A stretch of DNA of 64,000 nucleotides from Buchnera aphidicola (Ceratoglyphina bambusae) (GTDB lineage Bacteria; Pseudomonadota; Gammaproteobacteria; Enterobacterales; Enterobacteriaceae): the NCBI RefSeq assembly GCF_039363085.1, contig NZ_CP134982.1:186001-250000 (forward strand). The letters are read 5' to 3'. The notes beneath the pieces were generated by a model, which was given only the letters and a program-made list of their open reading frames with translations, was not told where the DNA came from and did no database searches. Within the stretch, counting starts at the first letter, position 1. The number at the start of each line of letters is the position of its first letter. The position numbers were made by a program, and so were the translations under genes. Shown here one piece after another: positions 30,752 through 41,478 of the stretch.

Positions 30752-32038
30752 ATGACAAAAATAATTAAATTAGTTAAAGGAACTCATGACTATTTAGGCA
30801 AAGATATATATTTATTAAATTATTTAATAAAAACATGTAAAAATGTATTAAAAAAATATTGTTATAATGAAATAATAACTCCTATTATTGAACAAACAAA
30901 ATTATTTAAATTGTCCATAGGAAATAATACAGATATTATAGACAAAGAAATGTATTCTTTTTTAGACAAACATAAAAATGAAATAACATTAAGGCCTGAA
31001 GGTACATCTGGATGTATAAGATTAATAATAGAAAAAAATTTATTATATAATAATAAAATACAAAAATTATGGTATTTTGGGCCTATGTTTAGATACGAAA
31101 ATACACAAAAAGGTAGATATAGACAATTTAACCAATTAGGAGTAGAAGTTATAGGAATAAAAAGCATTTATATAGAAGTAGAAATAATTTTAATAACAAT
31201 AAAAATATGGAAATCTATAGGTATATTGAAAAATTTAAGATTAGAAATAAATTCAATTGGATCATTAAAAGATAGATTTAAATATAAAAAAAAATTAAAC
31301 CATTATCTGAAAAATAAAAAAAAAATTATAAATAAATATTATAATAAAAATTACAAAAAAAATCCATTTAGATTGTTAGAGAGTAATAATTTATATATAA
31401 AAAAAATTTTAAAAAAAGCTCCATCATTATATGATTACTTAAATAAAAAATCATTATTAAAATTTAAAGAATTATGTAAAATATTAAATAAATTTAAAAT
31501 TAAATTTCATATTAATAAAAATTTAATAAGAGGATTAAACTATTATAATGATACAGTATTTGAGTGGAAAAATAATAAAATAAACTCTCAAAGTACAATA
31601 TGTGCTGGAGGACGTTATGATAATTTAATTTCCATGTTAGGAGGTAAAAATTCTTATTCATTTGGTTTTGCTATAGGAATAGAAAGATTAATGATATTAA
31701 TAAAATCTTTAAAAGAAAAAAAAGTTAAAAAAAGATTAATAGACATAGAAATTATATTTTTAGAAAAAGAAGCTATTTTAAAATCTATTAATTTGTCTGA
31801 AAAAGTTAGAAAAATATTTCCAAAACTAAAAATTTTAGTTAATTTTTGTAACGAAAAATTAAAAAAAAAATTAAGTAAATCTAGTAAAAACAATGTAAAA
31901 GTAGTTTTAATAATAGGAAAAAATGAAATAAAAAATAAATTTTTTACATTCAAAAATTTAGAAAAAAATAAACAAAAAGAATATTCATATAAAAAACTCA
32001 TAAAAAAAATTAGTAATACTTTTAAATATAAGAAGTAA
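30752..32038 (+). CDS. hisS: Histidyl-tRNA synthetase (class II)
   Basis: Charges tRNA-His. 428 residues, near 424 in E. coli. N-terminal KGTHDYLG, motif 2 TLRPEGTSGCIR...PMFRYENTQKGRYRQF, the histidine-specific RGLNYYNDTVFEW, and motif 3 AGGRYDNL...GFAIGIERL. The C-terminal anticodon domain is Lys/Asn-rich. Divergent from suhB with a 284-bp gap in which I saw no clear promoter. glyA follows after 51 bp. Confidence 0.97.
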   Translation: MTKIIKLVKGTHDYLGKDIYLLNYLIKTCKNVLKKYCYNEIITPIIEQTKLFKLSIGNNTDIIDKEMYSFLDKHKNEITLRPEGTSGCIRLIIEKNLLYNNKIQKLWYFGPMFRYENTQKGRYRQFNQLGVEVIGIKSIYIEVEIILITIKIWKSIGILKNLRLEINSIGSLKDRFKYKKKLNHYLKNKKKIINKYYNKNYKKNPFRLLESNNLYIKKILKKAPSLYDYLNKKSLLKFKELCKILNKFKIKFHINKNLIRGLNYYNDTVFEWKNNKINSQSTICAGGRYDNLISMLGGKNSYSFGFAIGIERLMILIKSLKEKKVKKRLIDIEIIFLEKEAILKSINLSEKVRKIFPKLKILVNFCNEKLKKKLSKSSKNNVKVVLIIGKNEIKNKFFTFKNLEKNKQKEYSYKKLIKKISNTFKYKK

Positions 32039-32089
32039 AATTTTAATATAATTTTATATAATACATGAATTTAACATAGGTATAAAACA

Positions 32090-33346
32090 TTGTTTAATAT
32101 TAAAAATAAAATTACAAAAGATAAAAAAATTTCAAAAATATTAAAAAAAGAAAAAATTAGACAAGAAAATCAAGTTACTTTAATAGCATCAGAAAATTAT
32201 GTAAGTAATGCTGTATTATCAGCGCAAGGGTCTATCTTTACTAATAAATATGCTGAAGGAAAAATAAAAAATAGATATTATGCAGGATGCAAATATGTTG
32301 ATAAAATTGAAAAAATAGCAATAGAAAGAGCAAAAAGATTATTTTGTGTTAAATATGTAAATGTACAGCCACATTCTGGTACACAAGCGAATTTTGCTGC
32401 ATATTCTTCAGTATTAAAATACGGTGATACAATTTTAGGAATGGATTTATCTCATGGTGGTCATTTAACTCATGGATCTGATGTAAATTTTTCTGGAAAA
32501 TTATATAATTTTATACATTATAAAACTAATAAAAAAGGTGAAATAGATTATTCAAATATAAGAAAATTAGCTAAAAAACATAAACCTAAAATGATAGTTG
32601 GCGGTTTTTCTTCATATTCTGGTGATTGCAATTGGAAAAAAATGAGAAAAATTTCAAATGAAATAAATGCATTTTTATTAGTAGATATTTCTCATATAGC
32701 AGGATTAATAATAGCTGGATTATATAACAATCCAATTCCTTATGCTCATATAATAACTAGCACAACTCATAAAACTTTGTCTGGACCTAGAGGTGGTATA
32801 ATATTATCAAATCATGATGATAAAAACTTATTTAAAAAAATAGATTCTTCTGTTTTTCCAGGATGTCAAGGAGGTCCTTTAGTTCATGTTATGTTGGCTA
32901 AAGCTATAGCATTTAAAGAAGCTTACGGGCAGAAGTTTAAAAATTATCAAATACAAGTTATAAAAAATGTAAAAGCTATGATAAAAATATTTAAAAAAGA
33001 AAATTTTAAAATTGTATCAAACGGTAGCAAAAATCATTTGTTTTTGTTAGACCTAAGAAAAAACAATGTAACTGGAAAAGAAATTGAAGAACGTTTGTAC
33101 AGAGCAAATATAGTTGTAAATAAAAATAATATACCTGATGATGATAAAAAACCTTCTATAACTTCAGGTATAAGAATAGGAACTCCTGCTATAACTAGAA
33201 GAGGTTTTTTAGAAAGAGAATCACAAAAAATAGCAAAATGGATAATACAAATTATAAAAGAAAAAGATAATTTAAACACTATATTAAACATTAAAAATAA
33301 AGTATATAAAATGTGTAAACTTTTTCCTATTTATAAAAATAAATAA
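32090..33346 (+). CDS. glyA: Serine hydroxymethyltransferase
   Basis: Interconverts serine and glycine and charges tetrahydrofolate with one-carbon units. 418 residues. The start is a TTG at 32090, the only plausible one: AGG ends at 32080, nine bases before, and the length then equals E. coli GlyA. PLP lysine K228 in STTHKTLSGPRGG. LIASENY and NKYAEG near the N-terminus, SGTQAN, and TSGIRIGTPA. Works with serC (47.8 kb). Confidence 0.97.
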   Translation: MFNIKNKITKDKKISKILKKEKIRQENQVTLIASENYVSNAVLSAQGSIFTNKYAEGKIKNRYYAGCKYVDKIEKIAIERAKRLFCVKYVNVQPHSGTQANFAAYSSVLKYGDTILGMDLSHGGHLTHGSDVNFSGKLYNFIHYKTNKKGEIDYSNIRKLAKKHKPKMIVGGFSSYSGDCNWKKMRKISNEINAFLLVDISHIAGLIIAGLYNNPIPYAHIITSTTHKTLSGPRGGIILSNHDDKNLFKKIDSSVFPGCQGGPLVHVMLAKAIAFKEAYGQKFKNYQIQVIKNVKAMIKIFKKENFKIVSNGSKNHLFLLDLRKNNVTGKEIEERLYRANIVVNKNNIPDDDKKPSITSGIRIGTPAITRRGFLERESQKIAKWIIQIIKEKDNLNTILNIKNKVYKMCKLFPIYKNK

Positions 33347-33353
33347 CAATTAA

Positions 33354-33385
33354 GATTGTGTTGTCTTGTCTTAGATAACACAATC
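33354..33385. terminator. Terminator between glyA and pgl
   Basis: GATTGTGTTGTC (33354-33365) pairs with GATAACACAATC (33374-33385), 12 bp with one G-U pair and an 8-base loop. The convergent genes on both sides and the T-rich flank on the minus strand suggest use in both directions. Confidence 0.75.
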
Positions 33386-33463
33386 AAAATAATGAAATTA
33401 AATTAATAAAATTAAATTATTTTAAATATATAAAATTTAAAAAAAATATTGTTTATTTAAAAT

Positions 33464-34474
33464 TTATAAATCATAAAAATTTATCCATATAGGATTATTT
33501 CCCACAAAAAATTTTTTAACAATTTTTTTTAAAGATCCATTCAAATTATTAATTTTATATATAGACATACTATTTGATTTTTCTCCTACAACTGCTAAAA
33601 AATTTCCTGAAGAATCTATCCTAAAAGATCTAGGTTGATTTTCTGTATAATAGTGTTTTAAAAATTTTAAAATAAATTTTTTTTTATCAATTTTAAATGA
33701 AGAAATAATATTTTTTATTCTATCTGAAGCATATAAATATTTACCACATGAAGTTATTTGTATTTCAGAAGCCCAAAACTTTTTTTGTTTTTTAGGAACT
33801 AAACTTATTTTTTGTATAATTTCAAATTTATTAAATTTTTTAGAAGAAATTTTAATTGTACAAATTGTACTATTTAATTCATTTATTATATAAAAATATT
33901 TTTTGTTTGGATGTAATGATAAATGTCTAGGCCCAGAATTTTTTTCTAATTTTAAATAAGAAATTATTATTTTTTTTTTTTTTTTTAAATCTGACAAATT
34001 TATAAAATATATTTTATCTTCTTTTAAAGCAGTAAATAATAGAAAATTATTATCTAATGTAATAGTAGAAAAATGACATCCTTTTATATTAAAAAAAGTA
34101 GTATATTTTTTAATAGGTATACCATTTTCATCTATTTTATACACTTCTAAACAATTTCCATGATATGAACTACTAAATAAAAATTTATTTTTCAAGTCTA
34201 AACAAATGTGATTAGATGGAAAATCTAACTTAACTTCATTAATTTTTTTTAAACAACCATTTTCTAATATTTTAGATATTAAAATTTTACATCTAGGCCT
34301 TAATCCTGCATATAAAATTTTTTTTTTAAAAAATATTTGTAATGGTTGTACATTATCACATGTATTAAATTTTTGTAAAACTTTTATTATAAAATTATTG
34401 TTAATTTTTAATACTTTTATAATTTTTTCATTTGGTATAGATATATAAATTATTTTATTAAACATTTTTTTCAT
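33464..34474 (-). CDS. pgl: 6-phosphogluconolactonase (YbhE-type)
   Basis: Second step of the oxidative pentose phosphate route, after Zwf (55.4 kb). 336 residues against 331 in E. coli. A seven-bladed beta-propeller of the YbhE family. Matching segments are NVQPLQIFF, LYAGLRPRCKI, SGPRHLSLHPNKKYFYIINELNST, WASEIQITSCGKYLYASDR, and QPRSFRIDSSGNFL. Starts MKKMFNKIIYISIPN. An inner ATG at codon 4 would be closer to the E. coli length. Confidence 0.93.
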   Translation of the reverse strand: MKKMFNKIIYISIPNEKIIKVLKINNNFIIKVLQKFNTCDNVQPLQIFFKKKILYAGLRPRCKILISKILENGCLKKINEVKLDFPSNHICLDLKNKFLFSSSYHGNCLEVYKIDENGIPIKKYTTFFNIKGCHFSTITLDNNFLLFTALKEDKIYFINLSDLKKKKKIIISYLKLEKNSGPRHLSLHPNKKYFYIINELNSTICTIKISSKKFNKFEIIQKISLVPKKQKKFWASEIQITSCGKYLYASDRIKNIISSFKIDKKKFILKFLKHYYTENQPRSFRIDSSGNFLAVVGEKSNSMSIYKINNLNGSLKKIVKKFFVGNNPIWINFYDL

Positions 34475-34915
34475 AAAATTAATTTTTTTTAAAAAAAAAT
34501 AAATTTAAATGTATTAATTATATAACAATATATTATTTTTTAAAATAAATAAAATATGTAATCAAATATATTATATAAACATTAATAAAATTTAATAAAA
34601 TATTTTGTATATTTAATTAAAATTAATTTTTTATATAATATTTAATAATAAAATTTTAAAATTTTTATAAAAAATATTTTTAAAAATGTATAATATGTAA
34701 TTGTTACATTTATTAAATTAATATACAATAATTTTATTTAATATATAAACAAAAATAAAAGTTTATATATAAAAAAAATATGAGAATAAAAATTATAAAT
34801 TTTAATGTGAATTATATAAACACTTACAAAATATTGTTTAAAAATGTATAAAAGTTAAAAAAAAAAATGATATTATTAAAATTTTAAAATATAAATTTTT
34901 TATGGTAAAAATAAT
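34475..34915. other. Divergent intergenic region pgl-gapA
   Basis: 441 bp, no gene or recognisable remnant. Its only feature with some support is the candidate gapA promoter at 34701-34729. Confidence 0.6.
34701..34729 (+). promoter_or_regulatory. Candidate sigma-70 promoter for gapA
   Basis: TTGTTA (34701-34706), a 17-bp spacer and TACAAT (34724-34729), about 190 bp before the gapA ATG. Moderate consensus match in an AT-rich background, so tentative. Confidence 0.4.
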
Positions 34916-35917
34916 ATGAAAATAAGAGTTGGAATAAATGGTTTTGGAAGAATAGGAAGGTTAGTTTTTAGACTTTCACAAATTTATCCAAATATAGAAG
35001 TTGTTGCAATAAATGATTTGTTAGATGTAAAATATATAAAATATTTATTAAAATATGATTCTACACATGGAAAATTTAATAAAAAAATATGTGTAAAAAA
35101 AAATTTGTTAATAATAGATAAAAAAAAAATACATATATCTTCAGAAAAAAATCCAGAAAATATACCATGGGGAAAATTGTTAGTAGATGTAGTAATAGAA
35201 TCAACAGGAATTTTCATAAGCAAAGAAAATGCAGAAAAACATATATTATCTGGAGCAAAAAAAGTAGTTATTACAGCTCCTACAAAAGATGATATTCCAA
35301 TGTTTGTTAAAGGAGTTAATTTTAATAAATATAACGGAGAAAAAATAGTTTCTAATGCATCATGTACAACAAATTGTTTGGCGCCTATAGCTAAGGTTTT
35401 AAACGACGAACTAAATATAATAGAAGGTTTAATGACTACTGTTCATGCAACAACAGCAACACAAAAAACTGTAGATGGAATTTCTAAAAAAGATTGGAGA
35501 GGAGGAAGAAGTGCAATTCAAAATATAATACCATCTTCTACAGGTGCTGCTATAGCAGTAGGAAAAGTAATACCTTCACTTTCAGGAAAATTAACAGGAA
35601 TAGCTTTTAGAGTACCTACGGCTAATGTTTCTGTAGTAGATCTAACTGTAAGATATAAAAAATCTGCTACATATAAAGACATTTGTAACATAATTAAAAA
35701 TGCTTCTGAAAACAAAATGAAAGACATAATTACTTATGTAAAAGATGATGTAGTTTCTACAGATTTCATTGGAAGTAAATTTACATCTATTTTTGATGAA
35801 AAAGCTGGTCTTTCATTAAATAAAAATTTTTCTAAAATAGTATCATGGTACGATAATGAATTAGGATATTCAAGTAAAGTATTAGATTTAGTCAATATGA
35901 TATCTAAACAAATATAG
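34916..35917 (+). CDS. gapA: Glyceraldehyde-3-phosphate dehydrogenase
   Basis: Glycolytic NAD-dependent oxidation of glyceraldehyde-3-phosphate. 333 residues. Catalytic C150 in [12 protein letters not shown] and H177 in TTVHATT. Rossmann start [14 protein letters not shown]. The C-terminus [16 protein letters not shown] is intact. Followed by a clear hairpin terminator, so probably monocistronic. Confidence 0.99.
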   Translation: MKIRVGINGFGRIGRLVFRLSQIYPNIEVVAINDLLDVKYIKYLLKYDSTHGKFNKKICVKKNLLIIDKKKIHISSEKNPENIPWGKLLVDVVIESTGIFISKENAEKHILSGAKKVVITAPTKDDIPMFVKGVNFNKYNGEKIVSNASCTTNCLAPIAKVLNDELNIIEGLMTTVHATTATQKTVDGISKKDWRGGRSAIQNIIPSSTGAAIAVGKVIPSLSGKLTGIAFRVPTANVSVVDLTVRYKKSATYKDICNIIKNASENKMKDIITYVKDDVVSTDFIGSKFTSIFDEKAGLSLNKNFSKIVSWYDNELGYSSKVLDLVNMISKQI

Positions 35918-35956
35918 TATAATTTTAAATTTATATATTTTATACAATAAAATTAA

Positions 35957-35992
35957 GTAGTATTATTCCAAGTAATATGGATATAATACTAC
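35957..35992 (+). terminator. Terminator downstream of gapA
   Basis: GTAGTATTAT (35957-35966) and ATAATACTAC (35983-35992) form a perfect 10-bp stem with a 16-base loop between the convergent gapA and fldA. Confidence 0.65.
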
Positions 35993-36037
35993 ATTATTAG
36001 AAATAGTAAATTTAAAAATTTTAATATTATATTGTTA

Positions 36038-36565
36038 TTAAATATTTTTACTACATTTTTTTATTTCTAATAACAATTGTTTTATCCATAAATTTATTCT
36101 AAATTCACTTTTTTCAGGTTGTCTATCTTCATCTATTATTAAACCAATAAAATTATTTTTATCATACAAAGCTTTAGAAGAATCAAATTTATAATCTTTA
36201 GATGGCCATTTTCCAATAAATATAGCATTATTTTTTTTTAAAATTTTATATATTTTATACATAGCATCACAAAAATATTCTGAATAATCTTCTTGATCAC
36301 CACATCCAAATAATGCTACAATCTTTTTTTTAAAACTTATTTTTTTTAAAATTGGAATAAAATCATCCCAATCACATTGTAAATCTCCATAATACCATGT
36401 AGGAATACCTAAAATTAATATTTTATATTTTTCTATAATTTTTCTAGATACAGTAGATATGTCATATAAACTAACTTTTTTTTTATTCATTTTTTTAAAT
36501 ATTTTTTTAGCAACTTTTTCTGTGTTGCCAGTATCACTTCCAAAGAATATTCCAATTTTTTCCAT
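36038..36565 (-). CDS. fldA: Flavodoxin I
   Basis: FMN electron carrier. The FMN phosphate loop is [11 protein letters not shown] directly after the start, with [15 protein letters not shown] and [17 protein letters not shown]. The frame is open 28 codons upstream, but [11 protein letters not shown] preceded by CAGGT is the family start and gives 175 residues (176 in E. coli). In enterobacteria it supplies electrons to radical-SAM and isoprenoid enzymes. LipA at 21 kb is a plausible client. Confidence 0.97.
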   Translation of the reverse strand: MEKIGIFFGSDTGNTEKVAKKIFKKMNKKKVSLYDISTVSRKIIEKYKILILGIPTWYYGDLQCDWDDFIPILKKISFKKKIVALFGCGDQEDYSEYFCDAMYKIYKILKKNNAIFIGKWPSKDYKFDSSKALYDKNNFIGLIIDEDRQPEKSEFRINLWIKQLLLEIKKCSKNI

Positions 36566-36785
36566 AACTATTACCTGAATATGTAAAAATATAAAAAATA
36601 TTTTAATTAAATTAATAAAATATTTTATAATATTAATAAATTTAAACAATGTTTAAAAAATTAAAAACATAGTATTATTTTAAATATATAATATAAATAA
36701 TAAACTTTTAACAATTATTTATAAATTTTTATTCAAAATAATTTCATGTTTATTAAATTAAATAATAAAAATATAAATACATAAA

Positions 36786-37532
36786 ATGAATAATATAAAA
36801 TTAGAAAAAATAATAAATAAAAAACTAAATTCAAATAAATATAAAGACAATATATTTAATGGATTGCAAATAGAAGGTAAAAAAGAAATAAATAAAATAA
36901 TTACAGGAGTAAGTATATGTGAAGATTTAATAAAAATAGCAATATTAAAAAAAGCAGATGCAATTATAGTACATCATGGAATGTTTTGGAATAAAGAAAA
37001 CAAAGTAATAAATGGTATAAAAAGAAAAAGACTAAAATTAATATTATCTAATAATATAAATTTATATTGTTGGCATTTGCCTTTAGATTGCGATGAAAAA
37101 ATAGGAAACAATGTACAAATAGCTAAAAAATTAGATATAAAAATAATGGGCAAGATAAATTACTTATTGTTATGGGGTATTTTTAAAAACAGTATATCTT
37201 ATGAAAATCTTAGTAATACAATAAAAAAATTATATTTCAGAAAACCATTCTTCTATAAAAATAATAATATTAATCATAAAATAAAAAAAATATCTTGGTG
37301 TAGTGGAAAAGGACAGAATTTAATTCTAGACGCAGCAAATTTTGGAATAGATGCATTTTTAACAGGAGAAGTATCAGAAGAAACAGTTCATTATGCTAAT
37401 GAAAATAACATATATTTCTTTTCAGCGGGCCATCATGCGACAGAAATTGATGGAATAAAAAAATTAGGTGAATGGTTAAATAAAAAATATTATATAGATG
37501 TAAATTTTGTAAATATTAATAATCCAATTTAA
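36786..37532 (+). CDS. ybgI: Nif3/YbgI-family protein (GTP cyclohydrolase 1 type 2 homologue)
   Basis: 248 residues, E. coli YbgI length (247). Metal-binding motifs: IIVHHGMFW (two His), WHLPLDC (His and Asp), and the C-terminal GHHATE. FNGLQIEGKKEINKIITGVS near the N-terminus is typical. The family forms a hexameric ring with a dinuclear metal site. Its cellular function is not settled, and the GTP cyclohydrolase name rests on homology. 28 bp upstream of sucA. Confidence 0.93.
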   Translation: MNNIKLEKIINKKLNSNKYKDNIFNGLQIEGKKEINKIITGVSICEDLIKIAILKKADAIIVHHGMFWNKENKVINGIKRKRLKLILSNNINLYCWHLPLDCDEKIGNNVQIAKKLDIKIMGKINYLLLWGIFKNSISYENLSNTIKKLYFRKPFFYKNNNINHKIKKISWCSGKGQNLILDAANFGIDAFLTGEVSEETVHYANENNIYFFSAGHHATEIDGIKKLGEWLNKKYYIDVNFVNINNPI

Positions 37533-37560
37533 ATAATTTGTAAAAAACAAGATCAAAAAT

Positions 37561-40260
37561 ATGAAAAATAAAAAAAAATTTAATAAATATTTAAATGCAT
37601 ATAATCAAAATTATATAGAGAATCTTTTTATAAGATTTTTAAAAAATAAAAATAATGTTAATAAAGATTGGAGAGTTTTTTTTTCAAATATAAAAGAAAA
37701 AGAAAATATTAAAAAAAATAAAAATTATAACAACATAAAAGAAAAATATGAAATAAAAATATTGAAAAATTATTTCAGAAAAAACGGTCATATAATATCA
37801 AAAATTAATCCTATTAAAAAAAACAAAAATTATAATAATAAAAACTTGAAATTTTATTTATATAAAAAAAAATATTATAAAATAAAGAAAAAAATAAAAG
37901 AAAATAATATAACAGTAGAAAAAAATGAAATAAATTATATAAATAATTATAAAAAATTTAAAAAAATATATACTGAGAAAATAGGAATAGAATACATACA
38001 TATAAGCAATAAAAAAGAAAAACTTTGGATACAAAATTATTTAGAAAAAAAAAACAATAATAAATTATGTAGAAAATATAAAATAAAGTTATTAAAAAAT
38101 TTAATTATATCTAGTTATTTTGAAAAATATTTAAATATTAAATTCCCTGGAGCAAAAAGATTTTCTCTAGAAGGATCAGACATATTGATACCAGTATTAA
38201 AAGAAATAATAAGATATTCTAAAAAAAATAAATTAAAAAAAATAATTTTAGGAATGGCGCATAGAGGTAGATTAAATGTTTTAAGAAATATTTTTAAAAA
38301 AAAAATGTCAGAAATATTTAATGAATTTAATGATATTAACATAAATAAAAAAAAAATAGATGATGTAAAATATCATATGGGATTCAATAGAAAAATTATA
38401 AAAGAAAATAAAAGTATAAACATAGAAATTAAATATAATCCATCTCATTTAGAATCAATATGTCCTGTAGTTTTAGGATCTACAAGATATTATTTAGACA
38501 AGTTTAAAAAAAAAAATAAAATTTTGTCAGTTTTAGTTCATGGAGATGCTTCTTTAAGCGGTCAAGGTATTATACAAGAAACATTAAATATGTCAAAAAC
38601 AAAAGGATTTACAGTAAATGGTACAATTCATATTGTAATAAATAATCAAATTGGATTTACTTCAAATTATAAAGAATTAAGATCTAATAAATATTGTACA
38701 GATATAGCTAAAATGATAGAATCTCCAGTTTTTCATGTAAATGCAGATTTTCCAGAAGAATCAATTTTTATAATAAATTTAGCTCTAAAATTTTTAAAAA
38801 AATTTAAAAAAGATGTATTCATAGATATAATATCTTATAGAAGACATGGGCATCATGAATCAGATGATCCTACAATTACTCAGCCTAAAATGTATAAATT
38901 TATAAAAAATCATGATCCTGTGTATAAAATATATGGAAAAAAATTAATTAATGAAAATATAATTTATAAAAATAAAATAAAAAAAATAAAAAAAGAATAC
39001 ACAAATTTTTTAAAAAATGAAGAACTAAATTATACGAAAAATAAAAATAATTTTTATTTAAATAATTATGATAAAAGAAAAATTAAAAAAAAAAATAAAA
39101 ACAAAATAAAAATTATTAGTTTTGAAGAATTTAAAAATTTAGCTTTAAAAATAAATACAATACCTAAATATATTAAAATACACCCAATAGTAAAAAAAAT
39201 ATATTATAATAGAATTAAAATGTCAAAAGGAGAAAAAAAACTTGATTGGTCTGCAGCGGAAGCATTATCAATAGCAAATTTATTGCATTCTGGAATTTCA
39301 TGTAGAATATCGGGTCAAGATGTATCTAGAGGAACATTTTCTCAAAGACATGCTATTATATATGATCAAAATAATGAAAGTAGTTATATACCATTATGTA
39401 ATGTAAATAAAAATTCTAAATTTTATATATGGAATTCTACATTATCTGAATCATCAATATTAGCTTTTGAATATGGATATTCAACTTCTTCAAAAAAAAT
39501 GATTAATATATGGGAAGCTCAATTTGGAGATTTCTCAAACTCATCACAAGTTATAATAGATCAATTTATAAGTTCTGGAAAAAAAAAATGGAATAAAAAA
39601 TCTAATTTAATAATTTTATTACCTCATGGTTATGAAGGACAAGGCCCAGAGCATTCTTCAGCAAGATTAGAAAGATTTCTACAATTATCTTCAGAAAATA
39701 ACATGAAAATTGTTGTTCCAAGTACTTCTAGTCAAATATATCATATAATAAATAATCAAATATACACAAAAAATATTTCCCCTTTAATAATAATGTCACC
39801 AAAATCTATGTTAAGAAATTCTAAATCTTTTACTAGTTTAAAAGATATATATTTTGGAAAGTTTAAAAAAATAATATACAAAAAGAATAATATTAATAAA
39901 AAAATAAAAAAAATAATTATTTGTTCTGGAAAAATATATTATGATTTATATAAAGAAATTAAAGCAAAAAATATAAATAATGTACTAATAATAAGAATAG
40001 AAATATTATATCCATTTCCTAAAAAAGATTTATATAAAGTAATAAGATTATATAAAAATATTAATAAATATATTTGGTGTCAAGAAGAACCAAAAAATCA
40101 AGGAGCTTGGAATTTTATAAAAAATTATATCATAAAAATAATCCCTAAAAATAAAAAAATAAAATGTATAAGTAGACCATCATCATCATCTACAGCAACA
40201 AGTTTTATGAAAACACATATAAAACAACAAAAAAAAATAATAATAAATTCTTTATATTAA
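37561..40260 (+). CDS. sucA: 2-oxoglutarate dehydrogenase E1 component
   Basis: Thiamine-diphosphate decarboxylase of the 2-oxoglutarate dehydrogenase complex. 899 residues, about 30 fewer than E. coli. The N-terminal region up to about 150 is strongly Lys/Asn-biased. The catalytic body is well kept: GMAHRGRLNVL, HGDASLSGQG, the NNQIGFT ThDP motif, RRHGHHESDDP, then the transketolase-like half (SGQDVSRGTFSQRHA, LPHGYEGQGPEHSSARLERFLQL). Forms a unit with sucB (18-bp gap). sucCD do not follow, in contrast to E. coli. Confidence 0.97.
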   Translation: MKNKKKFNKYLNAYNQNYIENLFIRFLKNKNNVNKDWRVFFSNIKEKENIKKNKNYNNIKEKYEIKILKNYFRKNGHIISKINPIKKNKNYNNKNLKFYLYKKKYYKIKKKIKENNITVEKNEINYINNYKKFKKIYTEKIGIEYIHISNKKEKLWIQNYLEKKNNNKLCRKYKIKLLKNLIISSYFEKYLNIKFPGAKRFSLEGSDILIPVLKEIIRYSKKNKLKKIILGMAHRGRLNVLRNIFKKKMSEIFNEFNDININKKKIDDVKYHMGFNRKIIKENKSINIEIKYNPSHLESICPVVLGSTRYYLDKFKKKNKILSVLVHGDASLSGQGIIQETLNMSKTKGFTVNGTIHIVINNQIGFTSNYKELRSNKYCTDIAKMIESPVFHVNADFPEESIFIINLALKFLKKFKKDVFIDIISYRRHGHHESDDPTITQPKMYKFIKNHDPVYKIYGKKLINENIIYKNKIKKIKKEYTNFLKNEELNYTKNKNNFYLNNYDKRKIKKKNKNKIKIISFEEFKNLALKINTIPKYIKIHPIVKKIYYNRIKMSKGEKKLDWSAAEALSIANLLHSGISCRISGQDVSRGTFSQRHAIIYDQNNESSYIPLCNVNKNSKFYIWNSTLSESSILAFEYGYSTSSKKMINIWEAQFGDFSNSSQVIIDQFISSGKKKWNKKSNLIILLPHGYEGQGPEHSSARLERFLQLSSENNMKIVVPSTSSQIYHIINNQIYTKNISPLIIMSPKSMLRNSKSFTSLKDIYFGKFKKIIYKKNNINKKIKKIIICSGKIYYDLYKEIKAKNINNVLIIRIEILYPFPKKDLYKVIRLYKNINKYIWCQEEPKNQGAWNFIKNYIIKIIPKNKKIKCISRPSSSSTATSFMKTHIKQQKKIIINSLY

Positions 40261-40278
40261 AAGGATAAAATATATAAA

Positions 40279-41466
40279 ATGAATCATAATATAATAAACA
40301 TATTTGCTCCAGAGTTTCCTGAATCAGTTACTAATTCTACTATAATAAGATGGAATAAAAAAATAGGTGATGAAATAAAATATAATGAAATAATATTAGA
40401 AATAGAAACAGATAAAATAATAATGTCAGTATATTCTCCCGTAAATGGTATTTTAAATAATATATATAAAATTAAGGGAGAAAAGATTTTATCTAAAGAA
40501 ATTTTAGGAAATATAAAAAAAAAAATAAAAAATGAAAATATTAAAAATAAAGATATAAAAACAACTAAAAATTATGAAATAAAAAGATCTCCTTCAGTAA
40601 GACGTTTAATAAAAACAAAAAATTTAACAACAGAAGAAATTAATGAAATAAATGAAAAAGATAGAATTACTAAATATGAAGTTTTAAAATTTTTAAATAA
40701 AAAAAAAAAAAATGAGAAAAAAAAAAATAAAAAAAAAGATAACATAAAAAAAACAAAAACAAATAAAAAAAAATATTATTTAGCACCAATGAGTGCTTTG
40801 AGAAAAAGTATATCAAAAAGATTACAAGAAGCAAAAAATAATTCAGTAATGTTAACTACTTTTAATGAAGTAAATATGGAAGAAATAATAAAAATTAGAA
40901 AAAAATATAGCATAGAATTTGAAAATAAACATAAAATTAAATTAGGATTTATGTCATTTTTTATAAAATCAGTTATAGAGTCTTTAAAAGAATTTCCTGA
41001 AGTTAACACTTCTATACATAAAGAAAATATAAAGTATTATAATTGTTATAATATAAATATAGCTATATCTACTGATAGAGGATTAGTTGCTCCATTAATA
41101 AAAAACGCAGATTTAATGAGTATGCAAAAAATAGAAAAAAAAATAATAGAACTAAAAAAAAAATCAGAAAATGGAAATTTAAAAATTAAAGAAATGAAAT
41201 CAGGAAGTTTTACAATATCTAATGGTGGAGTATTTGGATCATTATTATCTACTCCAATAATAAATCCTCCTCAGACAGCTATATTAGGAATTAATTCTAT
41301 ACAAAACAGGCCTGTGGCAATAAATAATAAAATAAAAATTAAACCAATGATGTATTTATCATTATCATATGATCACAGATTAATAGATGGAAAAAGCTCT
41401 ATAAGTTTTTTAAAACATATAAAAAATATGTTAGAAGACTTTTCTAGAGTTATGTTAAATGTTTAA
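40279..41466 (+). CDS. sucB: 2-oxoglutarate dehydrogenase E2 component (dihydrolipoyl succinyltransferase)
   Basis: Core of the complex. Lipoyl domain with the lipoylated K46 (IETDKIIMS), modified by LipB/LipA encoded at 20-22 kb. Subunit-binding domain at about 105-140 (SPSVRRLIKTKNL). A Lys-rich linker containing 14-base A runs joins it to the catalytic domain, whose active-site His is H366 in SYDHRLIDGK. 395 residues (405 in E. coli). A terminator follows. Confidence 0.97.
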   Translation: MNHNIINIFAPEFPESVTNSTIIRWNKKIGDEIKYNEIILEIETDKIIMSVYSPVNGILNNIYKIKGEKILSKEILGNIKKKIKNENIKNKDIKTTKNYEIKRSPSVRRLIKTKNLTTEEINEINEKDRITKYEVLKFLNKKKKNEKKKNKKKDNIKKTKTNKKKYYLAPMSALRKSISKRLQEAKNNSVMLTTFNEVNMEEIIKIRKKYSIEFENKHKIKLGFMSFFIKSVIESLKEFPEVNTSIHKENIKYYNCYNINIAISTDRGLVAPLIKNADLMSMQKIEKKIIELKKKSENGNLKIKEMKSGSFTISNGGVFGSLLSTPIINPPQTAILGINSIQNRPVAINNKIKIKPMMYLSLSYDHRLIDGKSSISFLKHIKNMLEDFSRVMLNV

Positions 41467-41478
41467 CAATAAATTTGT

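Noticed and set aside
36566-36649. Twenty-eight-residue hydrophobic extension of flavodoxin
   Set aside because: Translated AT spacer. Flavodoxin is cytoplasmic, and CAGGT marks the inner start.
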